DNA from: an uncultured Flavobacteriaceae bacterium
Lineage (GTDB): Bacteria > Bacteroidota > Bacteroidia > Flavobacteriales > Flavobacteriaceae
Reading direction: 5' to 3'
Assembly: GCA_943789465.1 (NCBI GenBank)
Contig: CALSUF010000001.1
Location: 372,001 to 436,000 of the forward strand
Length of the DNA stretch: 64,000 nt
Numbering within the stretch: position 1 is the first letter of the stretch; each line of letters starts with the position of its first letter. The position numbers and the translations under genes were made by a program. The notes beneath the pieces were generated by a model. It worked only from the letters and a program-made list of their open reading frames with translations. It was not told the DNA's origin and did not search any database. Positions 63,681 to 64,000 of the stretch are shown here, one piece after another.

Positions 63681-63728
63681 TTAAAAAAAGTCGTTCAAAT
63701 TTTCCATGGGAAGAACCTGAACGACTTT
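63681..63728 (-). terminator. Hairpin with T-tract between rpsB and tsf
   Basis: AAAGTCGTTCA and TGAACGACTTT form a perfect 11-bp stem around a 20-base loop, and the minus-strand 3' side runs into a stretch of seven T residues. It lies about 12 bases before the tsf start and 30 bases after the rpsB stop. It probably limits read-through from rpsB into tsf. The loop contains the near-palindrome TTCCCATGGAA. Confidence 0.7.
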
Positions 63729-63758
63729 GTTATTACTTTATTACGTATAATTTTTTTG

Positions 63759-64000
63759 TTATTCTTCTTCCTTAGTAACGTCTTCTACTGCAGGAGCTTC
63801 AGGTGCTTTCGCTACTTTTTTAGCTTTGGCTGCTTTGGGTGCAGCTGTTTTTTTTGCTTTAGGCGCTTCGGTTTTTTCTACTACTTCTTTTTCTGCTACT
63901 TCAGTCTTGGCTTCTGTTACTTTCTCAGCTTTAGCCTCAACTTTTGCTTCAGTTTTTGTTTCTTTTGGAGTCTCCGCTGCTGCTTTTTCAGCATCTTTAG
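63759..64000 (-). CDS. rpsB: Ribosomal protein S2, C-terminal tail (start outside window)
   Basis: Only the last 80 codons are inside the window. They encode a low-complexity, lysine-, alanine- and glutamate-rich tail ending VEDVTKEEE-stop. The position immediately before tsf identifies it as rpsB. In Flavobacteriia, S2 carries a long charged C-terminal extension, which this matches; I cannot see the conserved S2 body here. Confidence 0.82.
   Translation of the reverse strand, partial: KDAEKAAAETPKETKTEAKVEAKAEKVTEAKTEVAEKEVVEKTEAPKAKKTAAPKAAKAKKVAKAPEAPAVEDVTKEEE

Overview
The window is a chromosomal segment of a low-GC member of the Bacteroidota, most likely a marine Flavobacteriaceae species. 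The evidence is the acpP-fabF-rnc-IPExxxVDY-pyk block, promoters of the TTTG / TAnnTTTG type, several proteins ending in type IX secretion (T9SS) sorting domains, a PorZ-like protein, a secreted GH16 beta-glucanase and a viroplasmin-type RNase H. The nearest named genus cannot be fixed from the sequence alone.

Layout. 0-18 kb is mostly core: pyk, an IPExxxVDY protein, rnc, fabF and acpP on the minus strand; then purN, rnhA, a PfkB-type kinase and a long PurF-like amidotransferase on the plus strand; sodB; and an AddAB-like helicase-nuclease pair whose two genes are separated by an OmpA/TSP3 outer-membrane gene. 18-32.6 kb is an accessory stretch. It holds small membrane proteins in paralogous pairs, lipoprotein hydrolases, a 1458-residue secreted protein with a dikinase-like core, a predicted PD-(D/E)XK nuclease lying among gene debris, three lipoprotein or LamG genes that share a duplicated signal-peptide cassette, and a GIY-YIG endonuclease wedged between an intact tRNA(CAT) gene and a second, rearranged tRNA 3' half. 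32.6-43 kb returns to housekeeping: mce, rbfA, a LolC/E-like permease, the yicC-gmk-nadD-dusB operon, an EamA exporter, an ArsC-like protein, DinB and gdhA. 43-50 kb carries an acyltransferase and a porZ-recO-TonB receptor-recX cluster. 50-64 kb has a BtuB-like receptor, umuC-umuD, rpoN with a small membrane protein upstream, asnS, an MMPL/RND transporter, frr, pyrH, a GH16 enzyme, tsf and the 3' end of rpsB.

How the parts fit together. Fatty-acid synthesis, RNA processing and glycolysis genes share the first operon. DNA repair is prominent: AddAB-like, recO, recX and a UmuDC-type polymerase. The outer-membrane and secretion theme (OmpA, PorZ-like, two TonB receptors, four T9SS or lipoprotein cargo genes, GH16) fits a polysaccharide-degrading surface lifestyle. 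No CRISPR array, rRNA operon, complete insertion sequence or intact prophage is visible.

The best candidates for something little described are the secreted dikinase-like protein at 23.1-27.5 kb, the tRNA / GIY-YIG / tRNA-half unit at 32.15-32.62 kb, and the exchanged lipoprotein signal sequence at 30.4 and 31.4 kb. All functional calls are from reading motifs by eye; no database search was possible.
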